From NCBI GenBank assembly GCA_902539115.1, contig CACBHP010000010.1:1-34204 (forward strand): 34,204 bases of DNA. Reading direction: 5' to 3'. The stretch is from an uncultured Prochlorococcus sp. GTDB lineage: Bacteria; Cyanobacteriota; Cyanobacteriia; PCC-6307; Cyanobiaceae. Shown one piece after another: positions 16,916 through 23,212 of the stretch. The notes below the pieces were generated by a model. It was not told where the DNA came from. It was given only the letters and a program-made list of their open reading frames with translations, and searched no databases. The position numbers were made by a program, and so were the translations under genes. Each line of letters begins with the position of its first letter. The stretch's first letter is position 1.

Positions 16916-17173
16916 TTAATTAATGCAATTCTTATAACCTTCAATCTTTGCTAGTTGATCAATGTTCAAACCTGTTTCCTCAAGCAAAGTTTCTCCTATA
17001 TCGTCCTTATTAAATTTAGTTAAAGCTCCTTTAGAAGAGTACTTAATACATTGGTTTTTGTATTTTGCTACTTTGACAACAGGAGATAAATAAAAACCAA
17101 ACAAGATGATAAAAGCTCCATAGGTTACAACTTTTCTGTGGTTTTTCCACCATTCATAAAATTTATTGGACAC
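16916..17173 (-). CDS. Single-span membrane protein of 85 residues
   Basis: Not recognised by family. A short N-terminus with a KNHRK basic cluster, one membrane span (about 17-36, VVTYGAFIILFGFYLSPVV), then a soluble tail with two Cys (NQCIKYSS and the C-terminal YKNCIN). The tail contains an acidic helix DDIGETLLEETGLNIDQLAKI. Clean frame with an ATG and typical base usage. It lies 43 bases before the 64-residue gene on the same strand. Confidence 0.65.
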   Translation of the reverse strand: MSNKFYEWWKNHRKVVTYGAFIILFGFYLSPVVKVAKYKNQCIKYSSKGALTKFNKDDIGETLLEETGLNIDQLAKIEGYKNCIN

Positions 17174-17242
17174 GGAAAATAAATAATTAATTTCTATTTT
17201 AAATTGATTTTCAACAAATTACTTTAGTAATTGAAGGATTGC

Positions 17243-17479
17243 TTAATTTATTGTTTTTTCATTAATAGATTTAACCCAAGAATAATATCTTGATTTTCTA
17301 ATCCTTTGCTCTTTAGAGACTAATCTATCCGCAGATTCAAAGGGTGTTTCTCCTTTCTCAACTTTTGTTGTAATAGATATACCAAAACCTTTTGCTTCAA
17401 TTTTTGCAATGCCACCCTCTAAAAAAAATAAAAAAGACCAACCTTTATTCCATCCTAAATAGAAGGGATTTCGATACAT
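17243..17479 (-). CDS. Small conserved-type protein of 78 residues, unknown function
   Basis: Not recognised. It begins MYRNPFYLGWNKGWSFLFFL, continues with EGGIAKIEAKGFGISITTKV and ends in a basic helical part (LVSKEQRIRKSRYYSWVKSI). There is no clear membrane helix. The alternating beta pattern of the middle suggests a small folded domain. It is divergent from the DUF1651 copy B, whose promoter lies in the gap between them. Confidence 0.6.
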   Translation of the reverse strand: MYRNPFYLGWNKGWSFLFFLEGGIAKIEAKGFGISITTKVEKGETPFESADRLVSKEQRIRKSRYYSWVKSINEKTIN

Positions 17480-17620
17480 TGAATTCTTTTGGATATATAT
17501 ATTAATATTATTTTCCTTCTCATAGTGTTACTTGTATACACAATTACTAAATAAGAAGTTTACTGCTGATTATTTCTGGAAAAATAATTTAAGTATTTAA
17601 ATAATTATTTGGAGAAATAC

Positions 17621-17649
17621 TTGACGTCCAGGAGTAGTACATTTATATT
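17621..17649 (+). promoter_or_regulatory. Promoter of DUF1651 gene B
   Basis: TTGACG (17621-17626) and TATATT (17644-17649), spacing 17, with the ATG 24 bases after the -10 box. The surrounding blocks AATACTTGACG and AATAGTAC...TGTATTAT are the same as in front of copy A. Confidence 0.65.
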
Positions 17650-17672
17650 AATAGTACTGTTGTATTATCTTT

Positions 17673-17963
17673 ATGACTTCAGGAGTTGCTAATGTTCGGA
17701 CTTATTTTTATCGTGGCATTCTTATTGACCCCCCAACTGGCTGGTTGTTTAACAAAAAAAGTGGTTTATTAATTTTTTTTGAGAGTTATAAGAAATCTGA
17801 ATCTCATAACTTAAAAGTATATACTCACCTTTTCTATGCAAATGAATTAGGTGAACCAGCCCAAATTAAAAATTCAAGACTTCATTCTATTGAGTGTGCT
17901 TGTGAAACATGGAATGAATTAATTTTAGGAGGTTGGCAAATTGTTACTAATAAATTCCAGTAA
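17673..17963 (+). CDS. DUF1651-family protein (copy B)
   Basis: A 96-residue paralogue of the protein at 15211. It has TGWLFNKKSGLLIFF (22-36), THLFYANELGEPAQIK and a C-terminal W-x-ELILGGW, the DUF1651 pattern. Similarity to copy A is strongest in the first 25 residues and around YANELGEP. Function unknown. A four-Cys protein gene starts 2 bases after its stop, in place of the two small genes that follow copy A, so the same promoter-DUF1651 head drives different cargo. Confidence 0.85.
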   Translation: MTSGVANVRTYFYRGILIDPPTGWLFNKKSGLLIFFESYKKSESHNLKVYTHLFYANELGEPAQIKNSRLHSIECACETWNELILGGWQIVTNKFQ

Positions 17964-17965
17964 TT

Positions 17966-18199
17966 ATGATCAAGGTAAATCCATCAAAATGGGAATATCT
18001 AAAAGAATCTACCCTAAAACGAAAACGAACAAAGATTTGTATTACTTGCAATCACTTTCGCTATAGCACTACAGGAACTTTTGCTACTTTCTTGATCTGT
18101 CCAAGATACGAAAAACGCATACCAGAGGGTGATCATTTACTGAAAGGTTGTGAATATTGGCAAAAAAATAGGACGATATTTTCTCCTGAAGCATCTTAA
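17966..18199 (+). CDS. Four-cysteine small protein, possible metal-binding
   Basis: A 77-residue basic protein with Cys25-x2-Cys28 (CITCNHF), Cys45 (LICPRYE) and Cys62 (GCEYW), preceded by a Lys/Arg-rich N-terminus. The spacing would suit a zinc or iron-sulfur site, and the 'C-x2-C-x-HFR ... GDHLLKGC-x-YW' layout is one I recall from marine picocyanobacterial small proteins. It starts 2 bases after the DUF1651 stop and is almost certainly co-transcribed. Function unknown. Confidence 0.65.
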   Translation: MIKVNPSKWEYLKESTLKRKRTKICITCNHFRYSTTGTFATFLICPRYEKRIPEGDHLLKGCEYWQKNRTIFSPEAS

Positions 18200-18299
18200 T
18201 TATTTTCTAATTGAACTTCTCTAGGTAGAGATATTTAATTATGTAAACAAAGCATTAATTTATACAACTTAGAATTTTTTTTTTAAGTAATTTTGAATC

Positions 18300-18401
18300 A
18301 TGATTCAATTTTATTTTTCAATATTTTTATTAGTTGTGCTCACATTTTTTGCACTTTTATTAGATGCACCAGAATTGGCTTCTTTAATTCAAACATTTTA
18401 G
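18300..18401 (+). CDS. Membrane microprotein of 33 residues
   Basis: ATG 18300 to TAG 18401 encodes nearly one membrane helix, MIQFYFSIFLLVVLTFFALL, followed by a short acidic polar tail (LDAPELASLIQTF). Size and shape resemble small photosystem or NDH accessory subunits, but no known one is matched. The start codon sits in a perfect 16-bp palindrome (18293-18308). Confidence 0.45.
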   Translation: MIQFYFSIFLLVVLTFFALLLDAPELASLIQTF

Positions 18402-18482
18402 AAAATAATAAATCAGCATTTTTACGGATTTACTTTTTTATAAGAGAACCGTAGTTTTAACTTGTTGAATAGGAGGGATCTA

Positions 18483-18533
18483 ATGATTGACAGTCCACCA
18501 GAGGAGTTAGATTATAAAATTAAATCTAGATAA
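18483..18533 (+). CDS. 16-residue peptide ORF with a strong Shine-Dalgarno
   Basis: AGGAGG (18471-18476) lies 6 bases before an ATG that opens a 16-codon frame, MIDSPPEELDYKIKSR. A strong terminator follows 16 bases after the stop. Such a ribosome site is uncommon in this A/T-rich window. It could be a translated micropeptide, or the ribosome site of a short regulatory RNA. Confidence 0.4.
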   Translation: MIDSPPEELDYKIKSR

Positions 18534-18549
18534 AACTAATGCTAAATCT

Positions 18550-18590
18550 GGAATGAATCTCTTATTTGAGATTCATTCCTTTTTAATTTC
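18550..18590 (+). terminator. Strong Rho-independent terminator
   Basis: A perfect 12-bp stem, GGAATGAATCTC (18550-18561) with GAGATTCATTCC (18568-18579), 6-base loop, then TTTTTAATTTCTTTC. It ends the transcript carrying the 16-residue ORF. On the minus strand the U-tract is poorer, so the plus direction is preferred. Confidence 0.85.
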
Positions 18591-18694
18591 TTTCTACAAA
18601 AATCTGAAATTATAAATATTAAATTTTAAACTAAAAAATCTGTTTATATTAAAAAGATTTGATGCCAAAGTCACTTCTTAGATAGAGGCTAACT

Positions 18695-18877
18695 TTACCT
18701 GAATCCAAAACCAGTTTTTTGTTCTTCCTTTTCTTCCCATTCATTCATAATTATTTTTAGTAAACTTTTAACTTCTAAATTCGAAGCATCGGTATCTTTT
18801 TGAAGATTTATACAAATATTTTTAATTTCCTCAAAAGCATTATCGATTAATAATGTTTTTTGATCTGGATTAGCCAT
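18695..18877 (-). CDS. Small helical protein of 60 residues
   Basis: Not recognised. An acidic helical protein with the stretch AFEEIKNICINLQKDTD and, after a gap, IIMNEWEEKEEQ. A similar pattern (FIKEELIKLQKETG ... IQNEW) occurs in the 72-residue protein at 20598, so the two are probably paralogues. It starts 6 bases after the stop of the membrane protein upstream and shares its transcript. Confidence 0.6.
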   Translation of the reverse strand: MANPDQKTLLIDNAFEEIKNICINLQKDTDASNLEVKSLLKIIMNEWEEKEEQKTGFGFR

Positions 18878-18883
18878 AGAATT

Positions 18884-19081
18884 TTAAAAAGCTCCATTAC
18901 AATTAAAACCACTGCAGTTAATGATCCTGATAATGTTCATTATGAAATTATGGAATCTTTCATCAAAAAAAAATGCCCAGGTCGTAAATATAGCAAAACC
19001 AGAAACAGCAAAAGCAGCATATTGAAGCCAGTGTATTCCAAAGCTGTCTAATCCATTTTTATCAAAATCAGAATTACTCAA
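18884..19081 (-). CDS. Small membrane protein of 65 residues
   Basis: Not recognised. It reads MSNSDFDKNGLDSFGIHWLQ, then a membrane helix (YAAFAVSGFAIFTTWAFFF) and a second hydrophobic part ending with two Cys (NCSGFNCNGAF). The first 40 residues look well-behaved; the Cys/Asn-rich end is less typical and could reflect a changed 3' end. First gene of a pair with the 60-residue gene downstream. Confidence 0.6.
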   Translation of the reverse strand: MSNSDFDKNGLDSFGIHWLQYAAFAVSGFAIFTTWAFFFDERFHNFIMNIIRIINCSGFNCNGAF

Positions 19082-19178
19082 TTGCTTTTTTACTTATAAT
19101 AAAAATTTTCTTTTAAAATGGAGAGTTTGTTTTGAACGATAGACTTATTTCTTCTTGAATCTTAGATGTATTAATAGC

Positions 19179-19433
19179 TTAAATAAACCCTGGAATTATC
19201 CACCCAAATAAACCGTAGTTTATTATTAAAGCTAAAAACCCAATCATAGCTAATCTCCCATTTGTTATTTCGGCATTTTTCCAAAATTTACCCATGTAGT
19301 TTTTAATATTTTTCGAATTTTTATCTATCAAATAATTTGGTTCTAAGGGTTCCTGCAACCTTTTGATGGCGTATAAAGAGAATTGAATTGTAATTGCGAT
19401 GATAACAACTATAAAACTAGTAAGAGCATCCAT
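19179..19433 (-). CDS. hli: High-light-inducible protein (HLIP), chlorophyll-binding single-helix type
   Basis: An 84-residue protein with start at ATG 19433 (MDALTSF). An upstream in-frame ATG at 19499 would add 22 residues without HLIP character. It has an extra N-terminal membrane helix (about 5-22) and then the chlorophyll a/b-binding helix with FWKNAEITNGRLAMIGF (50-66), carrying the E-x2-N-G-R-x-A-M chlorophyll-ligand motif (Glu55, Asn58, Arg60). HLIPs protect photosystems and chlorophyll intermediates under excess light or nutrient stress and sit in the thylakoid membrane. Prochlorococcus carries many copies, so a copy inside this small-gene island fits. Confidence 0.88.
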   Translation of the reverse strand: MDALTSFIVVIIAITIQFSLYAIKRLQEPLEPNYLIDKNSKNIKNYMGKFWKNAEITNGRLAMIGFLALIINYGLFGWIIPGFI

Positions 19434-19780
19434 TTTTAGATTTCGTATGTGATCATTTAGTAAGCCAAAGAGTAAATGATAATTGTATGAATCAAACATT
19501 TCCTGATTCCGCTTTATTGACAGAGGAAACCTTAACTTGAATTATTAACTAATGTAACATATTTAAAAAAAATAAGTATGAATTCTTACTTTTTCTTTGG
19601 ATTTGACATTTTTTAGGACTTTAATGTTACATTTATGTGTAAGTTATTTCCAAGAATGTCTTAGTAGAATTGAAAATTAGCTTTAAATTCTTGTTTATTC
19701 AATTCAGATAGAGTATTGAATTTTTTTTAGGAATATATATTCAAAGTTATTTAAAAAAAAATTTTAATAATTAGAATTTA
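19434..19780. other. Gene-poor A/T-rich stretch
   Basis: About 350 bases with only ORFs under 20 codons on either strand. It should hold the promoter of the HLIP gene, read leftward from about 19500, but I see no clear -10/-35 pair. T-rich runs dominate. Nothing else recognised. Confidence 0.5.
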
Positions 19781-19900
19781 TTATTTTTGTTTAATTTCTG
19801 GAAGGTAGAATTTATTGCCTAATGTATAACCAATTGACATAAGTACGAACCCAATAAGTTGAGGTAAATGAGAATTTGCTAAAGAGATTTTTTCAATCAT
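19781..19900 (-). CDS. Membrane microprotein of 39 residues
   Basis: ATG 19900 to TAA 19781 encodes a short amphipathic start (MIEKISLANSH), one membrane helix (LPQLIGFVLMSIGYTLG) and a basic tail (NKFYLPEIKQK). Not recognised. The clean frame and membrane topology support a real gene. Confidence 0.5.
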   Translation of the reverse strand: MIEKISLANSHLPQLIGFVLMSIGYTLGNKFYLPEIKQK

Positions 19901-19951
19901 TTCTCAATCTATAAAACAATATAATAATAAAAAAAATTTAATTTTGTAAAT

Positions 19952-20125
19952 CTATTTTTTTTTTGATTCTTTAATTTCCCCAGATTTTTTTAATGAATTA
20001 AAAAGTCTTTCATTTTCTGTTTTCAAATTTTCTAATGCAGATTTTGTGAATTGTTCTTTAGCCTCAAATTTTGCTGAACTTATAACTTTTTTATTAGGAA
20101 GTTTTTTCTTCGGTTCTGGATTCAT
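19952..20125 (-). CDS. Lysine-rich, helix-forming protein of 57 residues
   Basis: ATG 20125 to TAG 19952. The protein starts MNPEPKKKLPNKKVISSAKF, then has a long charged helix (EAKEQFTKSALENLKTENER) that could form a coiled coil, and ends KESKKK. Strongly basic and soluble. Not recognised. Confidence 0.5.
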   Translation of the reverse strand: MNPEPKKKLPNKKVISSAKFEAKEQFTKSALENLKTENERLFNSLKKSGEIKESKKK

Positions 20126-20223
20126 ATTAAATAGCTTTTTAAAAATCTTATAAGTTATTTTTTTTGTACTAGGTATTATTTTTTACAATTTTCTGGTTAA
20201 TAATATTTGTTTACATAAACAAA

Positions 20224-20436
20224 TTAATCTTTATCTTTTGGGAGCCTCAACCATCCAGTAGTCCATTCTGATTTTAGTTTTGCCCATGAAATCCTTTTAA
20301 TATCTTTTTTATTTTTGGTAGGAAAAATATCAACCCATCTTTCTTCATTTTTACCACCATAAGCTTTAACTTGAAAATGCCTATTACCATTAATAGTCTT
20401 TGGTGCTGTCCAACAAAGAGTAGGAGGCCATTTCAT
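20224..20436 (-). CDS. Trp-rich protein, TIGR02450 type
   Basis: A 70-residue protein that fits the short Trp-rich TIGR02450 pattern: KWPPTLCWTAPK at the start, HFQVKAYGG, RWVDIFPTKNKKD and a final W-x-KLKSEWTTGWLRLP. Tryptophans lie at residues 3, 9, 34, 51, 58 and 62. The family is found in cyanobacteria and various other bacteria; its function is unknown to me. Normal length for the family. Confidence 0.72.
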   Translation of the reverse strand: MKWPPTLCWTAPKTINGNRHFQVKAYGGKNEERWVDIFPTKNKKDIKRISWAKLKSEWTTGWLRLPKDKD

Positions 20437-20597
20437 GAGAAATTTTCAAAAGTTAAAAAAACTAAAGGTTGCTTTGCCCTTTCAAAACTAAACCATAATA
20501 TTCAATCGTCCCAAGGATAAGTACAATACCTAGTATTCTTTTAATATTTTTAAATTCAGATTATTTTAAAGAAGTTTTATAAATTTGAGTTAGATAT

Positions 20598-20816
20598 TTA
20601 ATATTTTCTAATTTTTCCTTTTTTATTTCTAACTATGGAGTGGCAAGATTCTGGATGCCATTCATTTTGTATCTTGCCAATAAAATCATAAATAAATGAA
20701 TCGGGACATCCAGTTTCTTTTTGAAGTTTTATAAGTTCTTCTTTAATGAATTCATATAGACTGGTTATTACCCCTAAATTTTCTTCTTGGGAGGGAACCC
20801 ATTTTTTATTCTCCAT
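20598..20816 (-). CDS. Small protein of 72 residues, paralogue of the 18695 protein
   Basis: A soluble protein with the helix YEFIKEELIKLQKETGCPDS and then KIQNEWHPESCHS and a basic tail. The LQK-x-T ... I-x-NEW pattern repeats that of the 60-residue protein at 18695-18877. Its start overlaps the preceding gene by 11 bases (20806-20816), indicating coupled translation. Function unknown. Confidence 0.65.
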   Translation of the reverse strand: MENKKWVPSQEENLGVITSLYEFIKEELIKLQKETGCPDSFIYDFIGKIQNEWHPESCHSIVRNKKGKIRKY

Positions 20817-20997
20817 TAATATTTTTTAAATTATTTTCCTCAATATCGTAATAGGTTATGTCTCCATAATCAGCATCTGAACAACATAAATCTCCATATA
20901 GTTCCTCTAACAAATCGTATGCATCTGAATACTTATCAAAACTTTGAGATGTTAATTCGTCATCTTTCCCATCAATTCTAATTATTTTGTAGGTCAT
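20806..20997 (-). CDS. Small acidic protein of 63 residues, unknown function
   Basis: It reads as a compact alpha/beta unit: MTYKIIRIDGKDDELTSQSF, then DKYSDAYDLLEELYGDLCCS and DADYGDITYYDI. It is rich in Asp, Glu and Tyr with a Cys-Cys pair. I recall similar proteins ('ELLE-x-IYGD-x-CCSD') in marine picocyanobacteria, without function. It heads the pair with the 72-residue gene. Confidence 0.68.
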   Translation of the reverse strand: MTYKIIRIDGKDDELTSQSFDKYSDAYDLLEELYGDLCCSDADYGDITYYDIEENNLKNINGE

Positions 20998-21058
20998 ATT
21001 TTACTTAGATGCAAAAAGTGTTTTTTTTGATTCATAAGATCATCTTATAAATAAAATC

Positions 21059-21265
21059 TTATTTAGGAGTATTGGTTGGGTAAAGCTTCTGAATTTTATT
21101 TTTCTGAATTTCTATTTTTCTTTGATCATATTTTTTTGCCATTATTTTTCTGATAAATAATTGTGGGATAAGCCAGACTAATGCAATAGCTATAGCCATG
21201 AAAGCGGGATTTCTCCACGTTAACCTAATAATCTCTTGTATAAATTCTTGATTGAAAATTTCCAT
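21059..21265 (-). CDS. Single-span membrane protein of 68 residues
   Basis: One membrane helix (about 20-38, AFMAIAIALVWLIPQLFI) between a short N-terminal segment and a Lys-rich cytoplasmic tail (RKIMAKKYDQRKIEIQKNKI). Not recognised by family. It starts with ATG 21265 and its clean frame ends with a Pro-containing tail. Confidence 0.6.
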   Translation of the reverse strand: MEIFNQEFIQEIIRLTWRNPAFMAIAIALVWLIPQLFIRKIMAKKYDQRKIEIQKNKIQKLYPTNTPK

Positions 21266-21278
21266 ACATTAAATTTTG

Positions 21279-21410
21279 ATGATAAAAATATCTTTACTTT
21301 CTTTTATAGAATCTTTTGAATATGAAAATTATTATAACCTTAAAAATTCTTATAAGGAATTTTATAAATTTTTTCTTTTTCTAGTTTGTTTTTTTTATAT
21401 TTGGATTTAG
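21279..21410 (+). CDS. Possible 43-residue membrane peptide
   Basis: ATG 21279 to TAG 21410: a polar, Tyr/Asn-rich first half (SFEYENYYNLKNSYKEFYK) and a hydrophobic end (FFLFLVCFFYIWI). No ribosome site is visible and the region is so T-rich that a chance frame is possible. It lies just upstream of the SDR gene. Confidence 0.25.
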   Translation: MIKISLLSFIESFEYENYYNLKNSYKEFYKFFLFLVCFFYIWI

Positions 21411-21437
21411 ATTATTTTTTTATCTTTTTGTTTAAAG

Positions 21438-22103
21438 ATGCCGACTTATCTTATTACAGGATCAAATAGGGGTATTGGATTAGAATTATGTAGGCAAATT
21501 CATAAGAGGGGAGATAATGTAATTGCAACTTGTAGGCAAGCTTCAAAAGAACTTAGAGATTTAGGAGTAAGAATTGAAGAGAATATAGAAATCTCTTCTA
21601 ATGAATCGATAACAAATTTGTGTAAAAAATTATCTGGAGTTAATTTAGATTGCTTAATTCATAATGCAGGAATTTATGAATTTAATTCTTTCGAAAACTT
21701 AGATAAAAAAAGTATTTTGCGTCAATTTGAAGTTAATGCATTGAGCCCAATATGTATGACTCATTCACTTAAACACCTTTTAAAAAGATTTTCTAAAGTT
21801 GCTTTTATCACAAGTAGGATGGGATCTATTGAAGATAATTCATCTGGAAGTTCTTATGGTTACAGGATGTCAAAGGTAGCTTTGTCCATGGCAGCAAAAT
21901 CACTTTCTATAGATTTATCAAATGAAGATATTTATGTAGCTATCTTGCATCCTGGGTTAGTGAGTACAAGAATGACTGGCTTTACAAGAAATGGAATTAG
22001 TACTAAAGAATCAGCAAATGGCCTTTTAAAACGTATTGATTCTTTAAATAAAAATAACTCAGGTATGTTTTGGCATGCCAATGGAGAAGTTTTGCCTTGG
22101 TAA
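21438..22103 (+). CDS. Short-chain dehydrogenase/reductase (SDR)
   Basis: A 221-residue classical SDR. The NAD(P)-binding motif is TGSNRGIG (7-14), the structural NAG motif is HNAGIY (75-80), the likely catalytic Ser130 is in RMGSI, and Tyr142-x3-Lys146 is in YGYRMSK. LHPGLVSTRMTG near residue 175 is the usual PG loop after the active site. It resembles the C-factor/sniffer-like short SDRs with an Arg after the glycine motif (RGIG), suggesting NADP. The substrate is unknown. It is the only full-length enzyme gene in this part of the small-gene island. Confidence 0.88.
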   Translation: MPTYLITGSNRGIGLELCRQIHKRGDNVIATCRQASKELRDLGVRIEENIEISSNESITNLCKKLSGVNLDCLIHNAGIYEFNSFENLDKKSILRQFEVNALSPICMTHSLKHLLKRFSKVAFITSRMGSIEDNSSGSSYGYRMSKVALSMAAKSLSIDLSNEDIYVAILHPGLVSTRMTGFTRNGISTKESANGLLKRIDSLNKNNSGMFWHANGEVLPW

Positions 22104-22220
22104 TATCCATATTTTATTTTTAAGAGATTTATATCCTAGATTTGTTAAAAAACTTTTAAATTTTTAACATATTTCTTTCCTTGTTTAATTCTTTTAGTTA
22201 TCTTTAAAAAAAACATTAGT

Positions 22221-22232
22221 AAAGGAGGTGAT
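22221..22232 (+). promoter_or_regulatory. Exceptionally long Shine-Dalgarno sequence
   Basis: AAAGGAGGTGAT is a 12-base perfect complement to the usual bacterial 16S rRNA 3' end (ATCACCTCCTTT). It lies 7 bases (counted from GGAGG) before a TTG that opens a 40-codon frame. Few genes in this window have any recognisable ribosome site. Confidence 0.55.
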
Positions 22233-22235
22233 TCA

Positions 22236-22358
22236 TTGTCGTATCTACCGAAAAATGCGGTTATTAAAGGGGCCGTGAATTCAGTATCTTCATCACATTC
22301 ATCGGTCTCTTTTTCTTTGATTAAGAAAAAAGGTTTTATAATCAATAGATTTATATAA
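22236..22358 (+). CDS. 40-residue Ser-rich small protein from a TTG start
   Basis: TTG 22236 to TAA 22358 encodes MSYLPKNAVIKGAVNSVSSS, then HSSVSFSLIKKKGFIINRFI: Ser-rich in the middle and basic-hydrophobic at the end. The start is chosen for the 12-base ribosome site upstream at ideal spacing. A terminator lies 18 bases after the stop. The opposite strand carries an overlapping 66-residue frame (22145-22345), which I consider less likely because it has no such initiation signal. Function unknown. Confidence 0.45.
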   Translation: MSYLPKNAVIKGAVNSVSSSHSSVSFSLIKKKGFIINRFI

Positions 22359-22376
22359 ATCAGTCACTTAATACTC

Positions 22377-22415
22377 AAAAGCTCTGCATCTCATCAAGTT
22401 GCAGAGCTTTTTTTA
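22377..22415 (+). terminator. Rho-independent terminator
   Basis: Stem GCTCTGCA (22381-22388) with TGCAGAGC (22400-22407), extended by the flanking A-run pairing with T's, 11-base loop, then TTTTTTTATG. It ends the plus-strand transcript carrying the SDR and 40-residue genes. The A-run on the other side means it could also work for minus-strand transcripts of the gene cluster at 22445-23121. Confidence 0.85.
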
Positions 22416-22444
22416 TGAATTTAAATATTCTTTCATAATTTACT

Positions 22445-22549
22445 CTATCTATTTTTTTGGCCGAAGTAAATTAAGGCTAAAAAAGACAAAGTGCTTACCA
22501 AGGCGATTAAGTACCACCCAGTTGAGGAGTTGCTAGTTAATTCGGTCAT
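22445..22549 (-). CDS. Membrane microprotein of 34 residues
   Basis: ATG 22549 to TAG 22445: a short Ser/Thr-rich N-terminus (MTELTSNSSTG), one membrane helix (WYLIALVSTLSFLALIYF) and GQKNR. Topology resembles the tiny subunits of photosynthetic complexes, but I match none. Its ATG directly follows the TAA of the 29-residue gene (TAAATG). Last of four abutting genes. Confidence 0.6.
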   Translation of the reverse strand: MTELTSNSSTGWYLIALVSTLSFLALIYFGQKNR

Positions 22550-22639
22550 TTATTTTGATTTATCGGAGGAATTGATTATTTGAGTGAAAACCACAATTGT
22601 TATTACTAAAAAAACTAAAAGTATGTAAGTTACGTTCAT
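22550..22639 (-). CDS. Membrane microprotein of 29 residues
   Basis: ATG 22639 to TAA 22550: MNVTYILLVFLVITIVVFTQ and IINSSDKSK, that is, a single membrane helix with a short polar end. Both junctions are TAAATG, with no intergenic base on either side, which argues strongly for translational coupling and for the gene being real despite its size. Confidence 0.6.
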   Translation of the reverse strand: MNVTYILLVFLVITIVVFTQIINSSDKSK

Positions 22640-22894
22640 TTATAAAAAAATGCTAATTATCAAAAAGATTATTCCTAGAACTACCGTAACAATTGCTCCA
22701 TCAACCAATAAGTCTTTCCATGTATAACTTTTAAGCATCCTTGTTTTATCTTCTTCACTCATGAGATTCTTCAACCACTTCCAGTCTAAAAGCTGTGTTA
22801 ATGCAACACCAAAAATTAAATGACCAATCAAAATACCAATTAGATCAATTCTAGATATATCCTTAGTGATACTTGTAATAATAAAAAAGTTCAC
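22640..22894 (-). CDS. Two-span membrane protein of 84 residues
   Basis: It starts with GTG 22894, which overlaps the preceding TAG (TAGTG). There is a first helix at about 17-35 (IDLIGILIGHLIFGVALTQ), a loop LDWKWLKNLMSEEDKTRML, and a second helix at about 62-83 (DGAIVTVVLGIIFLIISIF). Not recognised. Second of the four-gene abutting cluster. Confidence 0.62.
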   Translation of the reverse strand: MNFFIITSITKDISRIDLIGILIGHLIFGVALTQLLDWKWLKNLMSEEDKTRMLKSYTWKDLLVDGAIVTVVLGIIFLIISIFL

Positions 22895-23121
22895 TAGCTT
22901 TTGTCTTTATTAGATAGGGCTCCACCTTCTTCTTTGTATTTTTCCCAAGCTTCACTTATTTTTGCTTTAGAGAAGTTTTGTTTCCCCTTAGTGAATTGAT
23001 TTTTGAGATTATTAAAACTATTTGTCAACTCTTTTTTTGTTGGTTCATCAAGAAAGTTTGATGTTAATTTCCATAAATACCAGCTACTAGCTAGTAGAAG
23101 AATTAATCCAAGTAATTGCAT
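22894..23121 (-). CDS. Membrane-anchored helical protein of 75 residues
   Basis: One N-terminal membrane helix (MQLLGLILLLASSWYLWKL) followed by a charged soluble helix (NSFNNLKNQFTKGKQNFSKA) and a Lys-rich C-terminus. Not recognised. It heads the cluster of four membrane genes read leftward; the promoter should lie in the A/T-rich gap 23122-23212. Confidence 0.62.
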   Translation of the reverse strand: MQLLGLILLLASSWYLWKLTSNFLDEPTKKELTNSFNNLKNQFTKGKQNFSKAKISEAWEKYKEEGGALSNKDKS

Positions 23122-23212
23122 ATTTGTTTTTTACTATGCTACAACTTTTTAAATGGTTTCGATAAATTAATTTATTTAATACCTATAGAATTTTTTTGAT
23201 GTTAAATCAAAA

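Noticed and set aside
20207-20224. Terminator after the Trp-rich gene
   Set aside because: TTTGTTTA and TAAACAAA flank only two bases, too small a loop, with no G/C stem; probably A/T-rich coincidence.
22145-22345. 66-residue frame on the minus strand opposite the 40-residue plus-strand gene
   Set aside because: No ribosome site and an odd composition; the plus strand has a 12-base ribosome site and a terminator. Not fully excluded.
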